This document shows, piece by piece, positions 32,309-64,000 of a stretch of DNA of 64,000 bases. Position 1 is the first letter of the stretch. Each line of letters starts with the position of its first letter. The translations under genes were made by a program, and so were the position numbers. Source of the stretch: Leptobrachium leishanense (lineage: Eukaryota; Chordata; Amphibia; Anura; Megophryidae); NCBI GenBank assembly GCA_009667805.1, contig CM019063.1:190956661-191020660 (forward strand), given 5' to 3'. The notes beneath the pieces were generated by a model. That model was given only the letters and a program-made list of their open reading frames with translations, searched no databases and was not told where the DNA came from.

Positions 32309-33007
32309 CCACTTCAATGCTGAGGACGCGCTCAGCGCGTCCTCAGCATTACCGCTGGTATGCGGAGGACGCGCTGAGCGCGTCCTCCCATTGGGGTCAG
32401 CCTTCGGCCGGGTTCCGGCCGATCGCTGGCCCCCCCGGTGCAGGCTGACATCCTCGATGTCAGCCCGGCATCCGGGACCGCAGCCGCCGGAATTAGGTGT
32501 CATCGCGGCAGCGCGATGACACCTAATTCAGGCGCCCCCCCCCCGCATGTGCGGAGGAGGCGCCTGAAAGGGAGGGGGGGAGGTCCTTCGGACCTCTCTC
32601 CCTCCCGATCGGCGGCTCTGCGGGGGTTAACCCAGGCATCATTTGGAAGGGCACAGCCTGCCCTTCCAAATGGTGCCTGGCATTAACCCCTGGGGAGCTG
32701 GATCGCGAATCGGCGCTGAAAAGCGACGGTTCGCGATCCTTTCCCGGAGCTGGCCGACATCTTGGATGTCGGCCAAGCCTCCAGGAACTCCCCCTGAGGA
32801 CTGGCGTCATCGTGCGTAGCACGATGACGCCAGTCCTGGACTTAACCCCTAACTGCCACCAACTGTGGAGATAGGGAGTTCCAATGAACTCCCTATCTCC
32901 CGATCCGTGGTAGTTAGGGGTTAAAGTTTGGTATGGTTGGATCGGCCAGAGCATGGCCGTTCCAACGATACCAAACACTACTGTGAACAATTTTGTAAAA
33001 AAAAAAA
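32309..33007. repeat. Tandem duplication unit A (hairpin array)
   Basis: Hairpins in order include GCTGAGGACGCGC/GCGCGTCCTCAGC, GGCCGG/CCGGCC, TGACATC/GATGTCA, GGTGTCATCGCG/CGCGATGACACC, GGCCGACATC/GATGTCGGCC and GGACTGGCGTCATCGTGC with its inverse. It differs from unit B at only a few bases. Confidence 0.9.
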
Positions 33008-33011
33008 TTAA

Positions 33012-33706
33012 CCACTTCAATGCTAAGGACGCGCTCAGCGCGTCCTCAGCATTACCGCTGGTATGCTGAGGACGCGCTGAGCGCGTCCTCGCATTGGGGT
33101 CAGCGTTCGGCCGGGTTCCGGCCGATCGCTGGCCCCTCCGGTGCGGGCTGACATCCTGGATGTCAGCCCGGCATCCGGACCGCAGCCGCCGGAATTAGGT
33201 GTCATCGCGGCAGCGCGATGACACCTAATTCAGGCGCCCCCCCCCCGCATGTGCGGAGGAGGCGCCTGAAAGGGAGGGGGGGAGGTCCTTTGGACCTCTC
33301 TCCCTCCCGATCGGCGGCTCTGCGGGGGTTAACCCAGGCATCATTTGGAAGGGCACAGCCTGCCCTTCCAAATGGTGCCTGGCATTAACCCCTGGGGAGC
33401 TGGATCGCGAATCGGCGCTGAAAAGCGACGGTTCGCGATCCTTTCCGGAGCTGGCCGACATCTTGGATGTCGGCCAAGCCTCCAGGAACTCCCCCTGAGG
33501 ACTGGCGTCATCGTGCGTAGCACGATGACGCCAGTCCTGGACTTAACCCCTAACTGCCACCAACTGTGGAGATAGGGAGTTCCAATGAACTCCCTATCTC
33601 CCGATCCGTGGTAGTTAGGGGTTAAAGTTTGGTATGGTTGGATCGGCCAGAGCATGGCCGTTCCAACGATACCAAACACTACTGTGAACAATTTTGTAAA
33701 AAAAAA
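33012..33706. repeat. Tandem duplication unit B (hairpin array)
   Basis: Starts CCACTTCAATGCTAAGGACG directly after an internal TTAA (33008-33011) and ends at another TTAA (33707-33710). It then runs on into the AT-rich half of the element. Confidence 0.9.
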
Positions 33707-34685
33707 TTAAAAAAGAAAATTATAAAAAAAAAAAAAAAAAATTTTTTATTTTTTTTGGTTTGTTAATGCAGCAATATTGTTCCCATTTCAATTATAATGT
33801 GAACAATGATGCTGCACTAACGACTTTGTATGCGGTGCGTTTGTTAAAAATAGTGTAATTTTCCCCAAAAAAAATGTAACGAGACCCCATTTCTAATTTT
33901 TTTAACAAGCGCACCCCATACAAAGTATAACTGCAATTGCTCGCATGTTAAAATGTGAAAAAAAACACTTTACACATTGTAAATTATTGAAAATACATAT
34001 TTTATTGCATTTTTTGTTATAATATACAGACATGACATAACGTATACATATAATAATGACATATTATGAATCTACCGAGTCTGACGGAAAGAACGATATA
34101 TAATATGTCTGGGTCATATACTAAAATAAGCCTTCAAAACACGTTTAAACATGATGCGCAAAACAGGTAAAAATGACCTCAGCACAGGGGCGGGAAAAGC
34201 CTCAGCAGCGAAAGGGTTAAAAATACTTGTAACTGTAACTGATTATAGCAAATGGTTGGGAAGCACTGTAGTAGGGCAACCTAAATATATCCTATTCACT
34301 ACCAGCTATAATCACGATTTCCTTAAATCTATGAAAAAGCTTGATAATATTTCTGTCTTTCTAGCTGAAAAATAAAGAAGTTGTTTGATCTTTTGTGTTT
34401 TACAGCTGAGATTCTGTTTGCCTGTCTCTTTAATCAGATATTAATGCCATTCCTCCTACACATGAGAGCAGAAACTCCCATCCTGTACTGTAAACAATGA
34501 AGATAATGAGCAGGAAGCAAAGTCTACAATATCCTGAAGGATGCAGTAAAATGTAAGAGAAAGTATGAGGCAATGTTATTTCTAAACCCTCTAGAATGGC
34601 CCCACCAGTCCCAAACCACTAGCACTAATGATCCTGCCATCCAGTAAAATTCCCCTTGTCTTCCTCAACCCCAATCACTCTAGAG

Positions 34686-34862
34686 CAGTGGTTCCCAACC
34701 GCGGTCCTCATGTACCCCCAACAGGTCAGGTTTGCCAGATATCTGAAGCACAGCACAGGTGATATAATCTGCTGCTCAGTGATTGCAGGATCCATTTCCC
34801 CAAGGCAATCCTCAAAACCTGGCCTGTTAGGGGTACTTGAGGACCGCGGTTGGGAACCACTG
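34686..34862. mobile_element. hAT-type MITE (CAGTGGTTCCCAACC)
   Basis: Inverted ends CAGTGGTTCCCAACCGCGGT and GCGGTTGGGAACCACTG. The flanking 8-mers CTCTAGAG and CTCTACTA agree in five leading bases. A related copy is at 56739-56914. Confidence 0.75.
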
Positions 34863-35227
34863 CTCTACTAAGCTCCTATGAGCAGGACCCTCTACACCTA
34901 GTATTTCCATCCCATGTCCGATTATCTGTTTCTCGTTCCCTTTGGATATTGTAAAGCTCTGCAGAAATTGTTGGCGCTATATAAAGGATGATAAGAATAA
35001 TAATTAACATTAAATGTACATCCAAGACAGAGTAAGAGTGGACCTTGCTGTGTATTTCTGGTGCTAAACCTGGACACCTTCCATTGACTGGCATTACATT
35101 TATGGCTAATACAAATGAATACTGGACACAAGCACTATGAGACAACAATAAGAAAAAAAATCTACAGGTGGACAGGGGAGGGGAGTCAGGAATAACAATG
35201 TATTCTCATGATAGAAAATAAACTAAT

Positions 35228-35297
35228 TTTTATTTATAAAGTATTTTACCAGGAAGAATACATTGAGATTTCTCTCGTTTTCAAGTATGTCCTGGGT
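35228..35297 (+). repeat. Short dispersed repeat (TTTTACCAGGAAG type)
   Basis: Same unit as at 4392-4469, including the TTTATAAAG lead and GTATGTCCTGGG end. Confidence 0.65.
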
Positions 35298-35418
35298 ATT
35301 CTTTCATAACAAAGAAAATCCCAACACGCCAACTCTATTACAAAGTAAAAAAAATCTTTATAAAAGATACACCAAATCAAAAACATACAATAAAATCACA
35401 GCATAATTTTAGGAATAC

Positions 35419-35617
35419 ATTCATTTCCATATTACCTTGTTTAGCATGTACTGTAGTGAGTGGTTGGGGCAGCAATCCTGGGTGTAATAGCCCCAATGTT
35501 TCGACCCATTAGGCTTTTATCAAGGGAGATTGATAAAGGCCCAATAGGCGGAATCTTTGGGGCGAATACACCCACGATTGCTACTATCTGCTAAACAAGG
35601 TAATATGGAAATGAATT
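35419..35617. repeat. Foldback repeat with decayed ribozyme-like centre
   Basis: Arms contain TTTCCATATTACCTTGTTTAG and its inverse. Near the axis each arm has a GAAAC-like and TTGATAA-like motif, reminiscent of the hammerhead core but with several changes. Confidence 0.6.
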
Positions 35618-36013
35618 AGTGCGGTGTATGAATGTATGTTTACAGACACCTCATGGATCTATTGATGTAATCATAAAATGATGCTGTGAATTTATTTTAA
35701 CTTTTTGATCTGGATTAATCGCTAATAAAGCATTTTGTACATTTATTGTATTAGAGTTTGTGTGTCAGGATTTTTTATTACATTTATGGTTGTCCAATAA
35801 CTTTTCCTGAACAACTATTCCTTGATGCATCAGGGAGAGCATAGGGAATAGGGACTGCCCTGCAGTATGTATAATTCATATGCTTGAAGATGTATGTGAA
35901 TCAAGACAGCTGATCCAAGATTCAGCATTGTTAGTTATTTAAATTCTTTATTTCTGAATTTTCACATATTTCCAAGGTATCACGGATATGGTCAAGACCT
36001 GACCGCATAGTGG

Positions 36014-37020
36014 ATGATGGCTCGAGCGGACGTGGGGCAGGGCAGCTCCTCCATCGGGCTGTCCATTAAGCTGATTTTTCACTCTGCCCACGGCTTGGTC
36101 CAGCACCGAAGCGGATTTGCCGTGCCTTCTTACAGCGGTGAGCCGTCTCCAACCCCCGGGAGACGATCTGAGCGGACTTTGCACCCTGTTGCAGGTGGCC
36201 ATCTAGGATGCGGCCTGCACCACGATCTATCCCACCTGTCCTCATGGGAAAAAAAAAGTAAGAAGGTGGAGGCGCCTGACACAACGCAGCTCTCTGACAT
36301 CCGGATGTCATTGGGCGGTCCCCCTCTGAGCCGGCTCCCTCTGCAGCAGCCAGAGAGCCCGGGACCGTCATGGATGTCACCTACTCCGACACCTCTGGGC
36401 CCAGAGTAACCTCTGACCCCGATAGCGCACCTCTCCACGAAGGAAGACTTAAGACCGCTGTATGCTGACCTCAGGGCCCTGTGGCACTATGGTCTTGCCC
36501 AGGTTCAGGTGGATTTATCAGCCATCCCTTACAGCCCGGCTGCCATGGGGACTCATTTGGATGTGCTGGAGAAGGGTAGGACAGAGTCTTCGGCCCAGCT
36601 GGAGAATCTTCAGATATAGTGCAGTCTATGACGTCGACGTGATGGATTTGGAAGCCCGACATCGGTGTCGTAACCTCCACCTGCGGGAGATCCCTGAGAC
36701 GGTTGGCGACGGATGGCCTGTGTATCGGGCCTGGTGACCTTGTTGCTGCAGCTGCCCCTGGATTCCCCCGCTACCCTGGCTGTCGCCTTTCGGATCCGTA
36801 AGGCTGCTACTGCACCTGTTGATGCCCCAGGAGATGTTATTGTTACTACCAAGGACATCTCCATCCGTGCCATGATTCTCCTAGAGGCTGGGAATGTTCC
36901 TGCGATGGCCTATGGTGATATGCAAATCACTACTTATTTACGCAGACCTGCCGTCTCTTGCGCTGATGGCACGGCGGCGTTATGGAGCTGTGATGGCCCT
37001 CATGAGGGAGCGCGGCATAC
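36014..37020 (+). pseudogene. L1/Tx1-like LINE ORF1 relic, second copy
   Basis: The plus strand in shifting frames encodes VMDLEARHRCRNLHLREIPE (36639-36698), the coiled-coil end and RNA-binding entry of an ORF1p. Downstream, VTTKDISIRAMILLEAGNVP resembles its C-terminal domain. Multiple frameshifts. Related to 29983-30720 but not close enough to be a recent duplicate. Confidence 0.55.
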
Positions 37021-37784
37021 GTTATCGATGGGGCTCTCGGGCTCCTTGGTAATCTTGCACATGGGACGTACATGCCCTGGGGCATTACTATGCATTACCT
37101 GTGTTTGTTTTGCCCTGTTGTGCTCCCATTTCCCCGACCTCGCCTTCCCACTCTCATATTTGACTTTTACGCTGACCCTCTGCACACCGGATGGCGCCGC
37201 AGACCCTTCCTTCTTTCCAGACCTTTTTTTGGTATTTTGGGGCTGCCGCGGGGTTTGCCATTGTGACTGCTACCACAGCTCTGTCTGCTATGCCTCGCCC
37301 TTGGGCGCCCTGGCCTTGTGACCTGCACTCTTCCATGGCCTCCTGCTATTCCTCGGTCTGGCAGGAGTGAGCCAGGAAGGTTATAGCACAAACCCTGGGA
37401 TACTGCCACTGGGGATGGGTGCTGTACCACCTGTGTTTTTATCCTTGAGGCTGGAGTTCTGTGCCACCCACTTTGGTTTGGAGCTGCCATTCTCTCCCTT
37501 TGGTCCGGTCCCTTGCCGCAAACTGCCTCTCACAATCTGGTCCAGTCTTTTGCAAAAACAAACTCCCTCTCTTACTCGGGTCAAGTCCCTTACCCAAACT
37601 CACTATCTTCTACCTCTGGACCCTCCTCCCACTCAGTTTGTTCCTGAAATTATTGTAAAGGGATACTCTACGCACCCTGACTACTTTAGCTTATTAAAGT
37701 GGTCAAGCTGCGTGGAGTGCTCCCCCCACCATCTTGCCTTGCGTACGCCTCGCCTTCATTTGAAGAGAAAGCAGACATGGGCTT
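37021..37784. other. Unassigned, probably rest of the LINE relic
   Basis: C/T-rich plus strand without conserved motifs. Confidence 0.3.
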
Positions 37785-37787
37785 GAC

Positions 37788-38830
37788 CCCTTCACTGCTG
37801 AGCCATTTCACATCTGTGTGCTGAGCTAATTTTTACCGCTTTTGCGCGTCATGTTTAAACGCGATTTGAAGCCACATTTTATTATATATCATTATTATAT
37901 GTATACGTCATGCCCTGCCTGTATATTATAACAAAAAATGCAATAAAATTAGAATTTTTAATCATCTACAGCGTGTAAAGTGGTTTTTTTTTTCACATTT
38001 TATCTTCCGAGCCTTTGCGTTTATATTTTGTATGGGGTGCGCTTGTTAGAAAATTAGAAATCGGGACACGCTAAATTTTTTGGGGGGGGAATTACGTGAT
38101 TTTTAGCAAAAGCACCCCATAAAACAAAATCATTAGTGCGGCATCAATGTTCACATTATAATTGAAATGGGAACAATATTGCTGCATTAATAAAAATAAC
38201 AAACGATTTTTTTTTTTTAATTTGAACATGGTCATGTTTTGTATCAATGGAAAGGCCACGCACTGGCCTTTCAAATGATACTAAACATGACCCACCTAGC
38301 TGCCACCGTTCGGGAGATATGGGGGTTCAAAGGAACCCCCCTATCTCTACTAGGGGATTTCCTTGGGAAATCCCCGGGCAGCTAGGGGTTCCACGGTGGA
38401 GCCACCATCCAAGATGGTGTCCCCCCCCCACCGGAGCTAGGCCACGATAAGGAGTCAGATCGCGGCCCTGTGCATCAGGGGTTAAAGTCAGGCACCGTTT
38501 AAAAGGGGAGACTCTCCCCTTTTAAGCAGTGCCTGCCTTGTCCCGCTAGGTCCTCCCGATTTGGAGGGAGAGGGATCCGAAAGGATCCCCCTTTCCTTTC
38601 AGGCGATCTCCCGGCTTTGCCGGGGGTCACCTGAAAATTACTTCATCGCGTTCGGGAGGGCTTTTAAAAGTGGCATCTGACATCAAGGAAGTCAGAACGC
38701 CGCGGGACCTGGAGGAGAGAGGCGAGTAGCTCTCCTGGCTCCCGGGTTTGCAGAAGACGGGAGGGGAACGTCCTGCACATACAGCGCGAGTCAATGAGGA
38801 CGTTCCCCACACTTACTGCACAGGCCGTAG
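37788..38830 (-). mobile_element. piggyBac-like hairpin element, reversed, one end lost
   Basis: The end CCCCTTCACTGCTGAGCC lies at the left. The AT-rich half (37840-38220) comes first and the hairpin half (38230-38820, for example GGAAAGGCCACGCACTGGCC) second, so it is in reverse to the element at 59-1300. The preceding bases are TTGA, not TTAA, and the right terminus is not evident. Confidence 0.65.
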
Positions 38831-39204
38831 AAAATGCACTCGTCTGACCATAGCCTTAAGCTGCGTACGCAGCATCAATCCATCGCTCTGAACAGGCGCT
38901 CGCGTACCTGGTGTGTGAAAAGTATGCAATTTGCATATGTACATATGAAAGTAATATACACTACGCAAATAGCTTACAAAAAAGGGGGGGCAGGGGTTGA
39001 TTCTTTTTTTCCTCTAATATTCCTTTAAGTTTTTTTTATCCGATGAATCGAAAAAAATAAAAATAGGCCAACTAATCAATTATGCAAATAATCGTTAGTT
39101 GCAGCCCTAGTGGCCACTATTGTGTAGATGACTTCCTGTGGCCCTGCGTAGCCCCATTTTGCGATCAGTCTTATTTTTCTTTATGTACAAAACTCAAAAT
39201 AAAG

Positions 39205-39243
<39 letters not shown>

Positions 39244-39439
39244 AAAACCTGACCGCATAAAAGACAGACAATAAAAGTGCAAAAGGGCAAATAACAGTAG
39301 GAGAAAAAGAAAAGAGGAGAAAGTACAAAATCAATGGCATGTACATTAAATTCAGCACAGCATGCGCTTAGAAAAAATAGGCAACACCGTACCATGGTAA
39401 AAATCAGTCAGCAAAAGTAACAAATAGTCCGGGGGATAG

Positions 39440-40200
39440 TAATAATATCGGGGGAACCACTTCACCCCGCATCCCAAAACGAGGCAGCGAGCCTCACCAC
39501 CGGGTCTGCATCAGTGCCCAGGGTGAGGCAGCTGTCTCAGGATCCACGGATGCCACGATTCTAGTACGACTCCGATGTGAAGGCCTCCAGACCCACATAG
39601 GGAACTAGTCAGCATAGAAAAATGCTGTCTTCGCCCATCCATTGCCTCATTCAGTGCCCGGGCCTTTTCCAGCTTTAGGGTAAGCTCAACCATCCGCACC
39701 GCGTGGATCAGTGTCGGAAGCACCTCTTCTATATCACCATCGAGCGTCTCGGAACCCACCACCTCCATCTCAGCTGTAGGGCCAGAGCTTAACGCTGTGG
39801 CCTTCTTGTCATTCGAGCATCCCCTGGGTCTACAGCGTCACTCACACCTGCTCGACAGGGATGTGCAGAAATCTCAGCCCTCCACAGCTCTCGCAATGAA
39901 GAAAAGCGTCAGGTCATCTTTAGTCGAGGGCCGGTCACCCTGGACCAACAATGGCCACCGCTCTCCTCCAGGTCTGGCACCATGGTCCCAGTAACAGTCG
40001 TGGAAATCTAGGCACTGCAGGCCTCAATAGGGCTGTCGTCCGATGCAAGCCGCTCCGTCAAGGTACAGGGGCCCTCCGTCACTCCAACCTAAGTACAGCG
40101 GTTTCCTGAAAGCTGCAGGGACTCTCAGAGAACACAGCTCGGCCCCAAGGAGAACAGACCTCGTGTGGGAGGCAAAATGGCTGCTGCCGACCCACCACAG
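39440..40200. other. Unassigned mixed-composition stretch
   Basis: Moderately GC-rich. A short frame on the minus strand (LKLEKARALNEAMDGRR) has coiled-coil character and might be LINE-derived, but I cannot support a call. Confidence 0.3.
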
Positions 40201-40424
40201 CTTTACTATTTTTTAATTGCATCTTATTCTACATACCGCCAGGTGGCATTTTTCATGCACTACCCTCAGCAGGAAAGCAAGTGTCAGCAAGAAGAGAGAA
40301 AGGATCTGCCAGCTGGATTCCAATGTAAGGGTCTTAGGTTTTCCTGCATTGTTGCCTGGCTCTCTAGGATTCTTGGATACATAAGGTCATCCAGGTCATA
40401 AGGTCTTGTGTGTACATTTGTTAT

Positions 40425-40700
40425 TCTGGCTCTCCCACTGTACAGCGCTAAGGAATTTGTTGAAACATAACATAACATATTAATGCGAATGGGTATTACA
40501 TGAACATTGCGCCCCTGCAGCATGTATAAGTCATAAGTAGCAGATACAAAACTAGGAATCCCAGATGACCAGTCTTGATTTTTTTCCTGCAGCATATAAA
40601 TTATACATGTTGCAGGGCAGAACTCTTCCTGTGCTCCGTGCATGGAATAGTAATGGGTCCAGGAAAACACGGCCGATCTGGCAACCCCTAGATTAAACTG
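40425..40700. repeat. LINE tail and GGGTTGCCAGATC-type MITE fragment
   Basis: CTCCCACTGTACAGCGCTAA is a LINE tail. GTCCAGGAAAACACGGCCGA and TCTGGCAACCCCTAG form an end also found at 45585-45840 and, in part, at 41900. Confidence 0.5.
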
Positions 40701-41517
40701 ACCAGCAATATTTTTAGAACACATAGATCTTCTGAAGGGCAGCACATGAAAGGGCTTCTCCACAATATGTATACTCCGTATGCTACAGAAAATAGGTCAT
40801 ATTCTTATTGAATTAATGGCTTTCCCGCTGCTTATGGATTCTACATGCTGAGTCTTCTAAACTCTGCCCACCAGCATGGTTATCTTACCATGTTTGTCAT
40901 TTGCCCAGGAAAACATGGCGGCTCTGGCACGCACAGACAAACGCACGCTGGCGGGGGGGAGTGCAAGGCAAGGGCACGCGCTCCACCACGGCAGTTGAAG
41001 GCTAGCCGCGAGCGCGCCCTGCTGGCCTGTACCATTGAGCTGTAAGTGCGCCAAGGCGGTTTGCACGTTTTGTCTCGGTGACCGAGTTACCGACTCGAGG
41101 GCCGCTGCGCCTTGCACGCTCATTATCGTCACAAAGCTTTTCCCAGGCAAACGTTTAACCGTAACGCCCAGCAACGGCCTACCCACCCCCCACTGATGAG
41201 CCAATAACCCCCCCTAACCGCCCATCGGGACAGACCATCCCAATTACCTGCACAGGGAGATTACGCAGCACGTTTCTTTTGTCCGGTACCACGCCTACGA
41301 TTCCCTGCTATTGAACGCTGTAAACAGTCTCTCCGCCGGATTGGGGAAAAAGTTTTACTCGAAGCGCCTGTTGCACGTGGCACAAGGCTGGGTATCTTTG
41401 GTCTCCGCCAACCCCCCTGTTTCTACTCGGACAGTGGTACGATCCGCTTGGTGTGGTTACTGCGCATGTGCTGCGCGCTCTTCTCGCAGAGACGCAGGAG
41501 CGGGTGAGGTGCACAAA

Positions 41518-62804
<21,287 letters not shown>

Positions 62805-64000
62805 GTAAGAGCACACCTTATCTGTTACCCCCCTCTGACATGAGATTCACCCCTTTTACATCTTGCACTGAGCCCTATATCCATAAAGAACGTTAAAGTG
62901 CCCTGTAAATGAATGGGATGTAAATGTTTCTCAACTATGGAGGTGTCCTCATCTGCCTTTTCAGGGTAGTTGGTCATGGGCATTTCTCTTCAATAATACA
63001 AACTCCAGTTGTCTTTCAGTACTTTAATTTTTATTTTTTTTACAAAGCCGTTAAATGCTTCACTTTTTGTTGTCCACGGTGAGACTTTTGAGTTTTAATT
63101 TGGTTTTACTGTGTAAAGGGACACCAAAGAGGGTGTTTAATGTGTGTTCTTTTCAGGTTAGTTATGACCTGTTACTCTGCAGTTTCAGATCTCTTGGATA
63201 AACTTTCAGGTTCTCTCTATCCCCAAACAACTTTTTTGTTCTTCATCCACACAGCTAATTTTGCACATGCATCAATCTATGGGTTTACTGATAATATAGC
63301 CATACACTTAAAAGCCTCCTGTGGCATCAGTTTTACGTAACCCCTGTATTTCCACTAAAGTTCTAGTAAATCTAATTGTTCAGTTTGTGTAAGCTTTGGA
63401 AAACCTGCCGACACGAGTTAAGCTCCCACAGTTTGTAAATCGCACGGAGACAAATCTACAAACCTTTTGCATTGAATACTGGGAATTTTGCTTATGCACA
63501 GCATCATTGTGTAATGTCAGCTATTAAGTTTCAAACGGCAGGGAAGGGTTTCTTGGTTTTGCTTTACTTCTTTCTAATATCCAGTGTAGTCAAAGGTTTA
63601 GCTTAAAGTTTGAAGCTGTGTATGAGTGTTTGTGGCATCTCAACCAAGCTTTTAAAAGCGCGCGGCACATTACATTTCTTTCTTCCGCATCCGATCTACT
63701 TGCGCTGCTATTTTGTATTTATTGATGGTCTCTGGTGTGCTATCGACACTGAAAAATTTAATTTGTGCACATGGAAGTTTACGTGTATATGTGAAGTGGC
63801 TGCATGCCAACCTGTCTTTGCATTTCTCTTTTGCTTGCTTTCTCGTTGCTGTGGAGTGCAGTGTTATCCGCTGACTGGATGTTTTCGTAGAAAGTTACTA
63901 AAATTCTCTGATGCTGTGCATAGCATTTGTCAAAAGGAAAAGTGCAATGTTTCACAACCCCTAAAGGTTTGTCATTTTACCATTGATAACCTACATTACC
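62805..64000 (+). other. EWSR1: EWSR1 intron 8 (start), no further exon seen
   Basis: The stretch follows the exon 8 donor. I found no acceptor followed by the expected RGG/GERGGF peptide and no clear repeat, so the intron continues past the right edge. Confidence 0.7.

Larger units (their letters stand above)
32309..34216. mobile_element. piggyBac-like hairpin-array element with internal duplication
   Basis: Flanked by TTAA (32305-32308, 34217-34220). The left end is CCACTTCAATGCTGAGGACG and the right end CCTCAGCAGCGAAAGGG, inverted. The first 700 bp is a chain of at least ten near-perfect hairpins and is present twice in tandem (32309-33007, 33012-33706). The AT-rich right half matches 720-1260. 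No transposase; open frames across the hairpins are by-products. Confidence 0.8.

Noticed and set aside
32523..33691. Open frames of 80-165 codons on the minus strand
   Set aside because: They run across the hairpin array and repeat with the duplication; no conserved protein motif.

Overview
This is vertebrate nuclear DNA and most likely comes from an amphibian, probably a frog outside Xenopus. Two lines of evidence support this. First, it carries parts of two adjacent vertebrate genes. RHBDD3 (rhomboid-like) lies on the minus strand at about 5.2-12.0 kb. EWSR1 lies on the plus strand, from its start codon at 41,518 to exon 8 at 62,804. Human 22q12 has the same divergent RHBDD3-EWSR1 arrangement. 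Second, the repeat content fits an anuran: a CR1 LINE, LINE 3' tails, Tc1, hAT and piggyBac-like elements, a Gmr1-type Gypsy retrotransposon and hammerhead-ribozyme foldback elements. No bacterial or viral genome feature is present. The species assignment is an inference.

Layout. 0-2 kb: an old MITE split by a TTAA-flanked piggyBac-like element. 2.4-5.05 kb: a 5'-truncated CR1 LINE (minus strand). 5.24-5.41 kb: a probable RHBDD3 exon. 6.09-7.72 kb: a Tc1/mariner element. 8.4-10.5 kb: MITEs and a foldback element with a complete hammerhead ribozyme fold. 11.57-12.0 kb: the clearest RHBDD3 exon. 13.04-21.73 kb: a decayed Gmr1-type retrotransposon with integrase upstream of reverse transcriptase. 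A 1.9-kb solo LTR interrupts its gag-pol and a 1.4-kb hAT element interrupts its 3' LTR. 21.7-32.2 kb: LINE tails, a modular repeat array, an unidentified spliced exon (25.2 kb), a tRNA-type SINE and a LINE ORF1 relic. 32.3-34.2 kb: a hairpin-array piggyBac-like element with a TTAA-bounded internal duplication. 36-39 kb: another ORF1 relic and a further hairpin element. About 40.9-41.9 kb: a CpG-rich region around EWSR1 exon 1. 41.5-56.0 kb: EWSR1 intron 1, full of MITEs, hAT elements, palindromes and a second Tc1 element. 56.0-62.8 kb: EWSR1 exons 2-8. The rest of the gene lies beyond the right edge.

The two host genes read away from each other. If their promoters are adjacent as in mammals, the roughly 29 kb between the RHBDD3 exon at 12.0 kb and EWSR1 exon 1 is mostly RHBDD3 5' intron swollen by transposons. 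The most notable items are the hammerhead ribozymes in foldback repeats, the Gmr1 element with a SCAN-like Gag, the tandem-hairpin TTAA elements, and the orphan exon at 25.2 kb. No wholly new system can be proven from the sequence alone.
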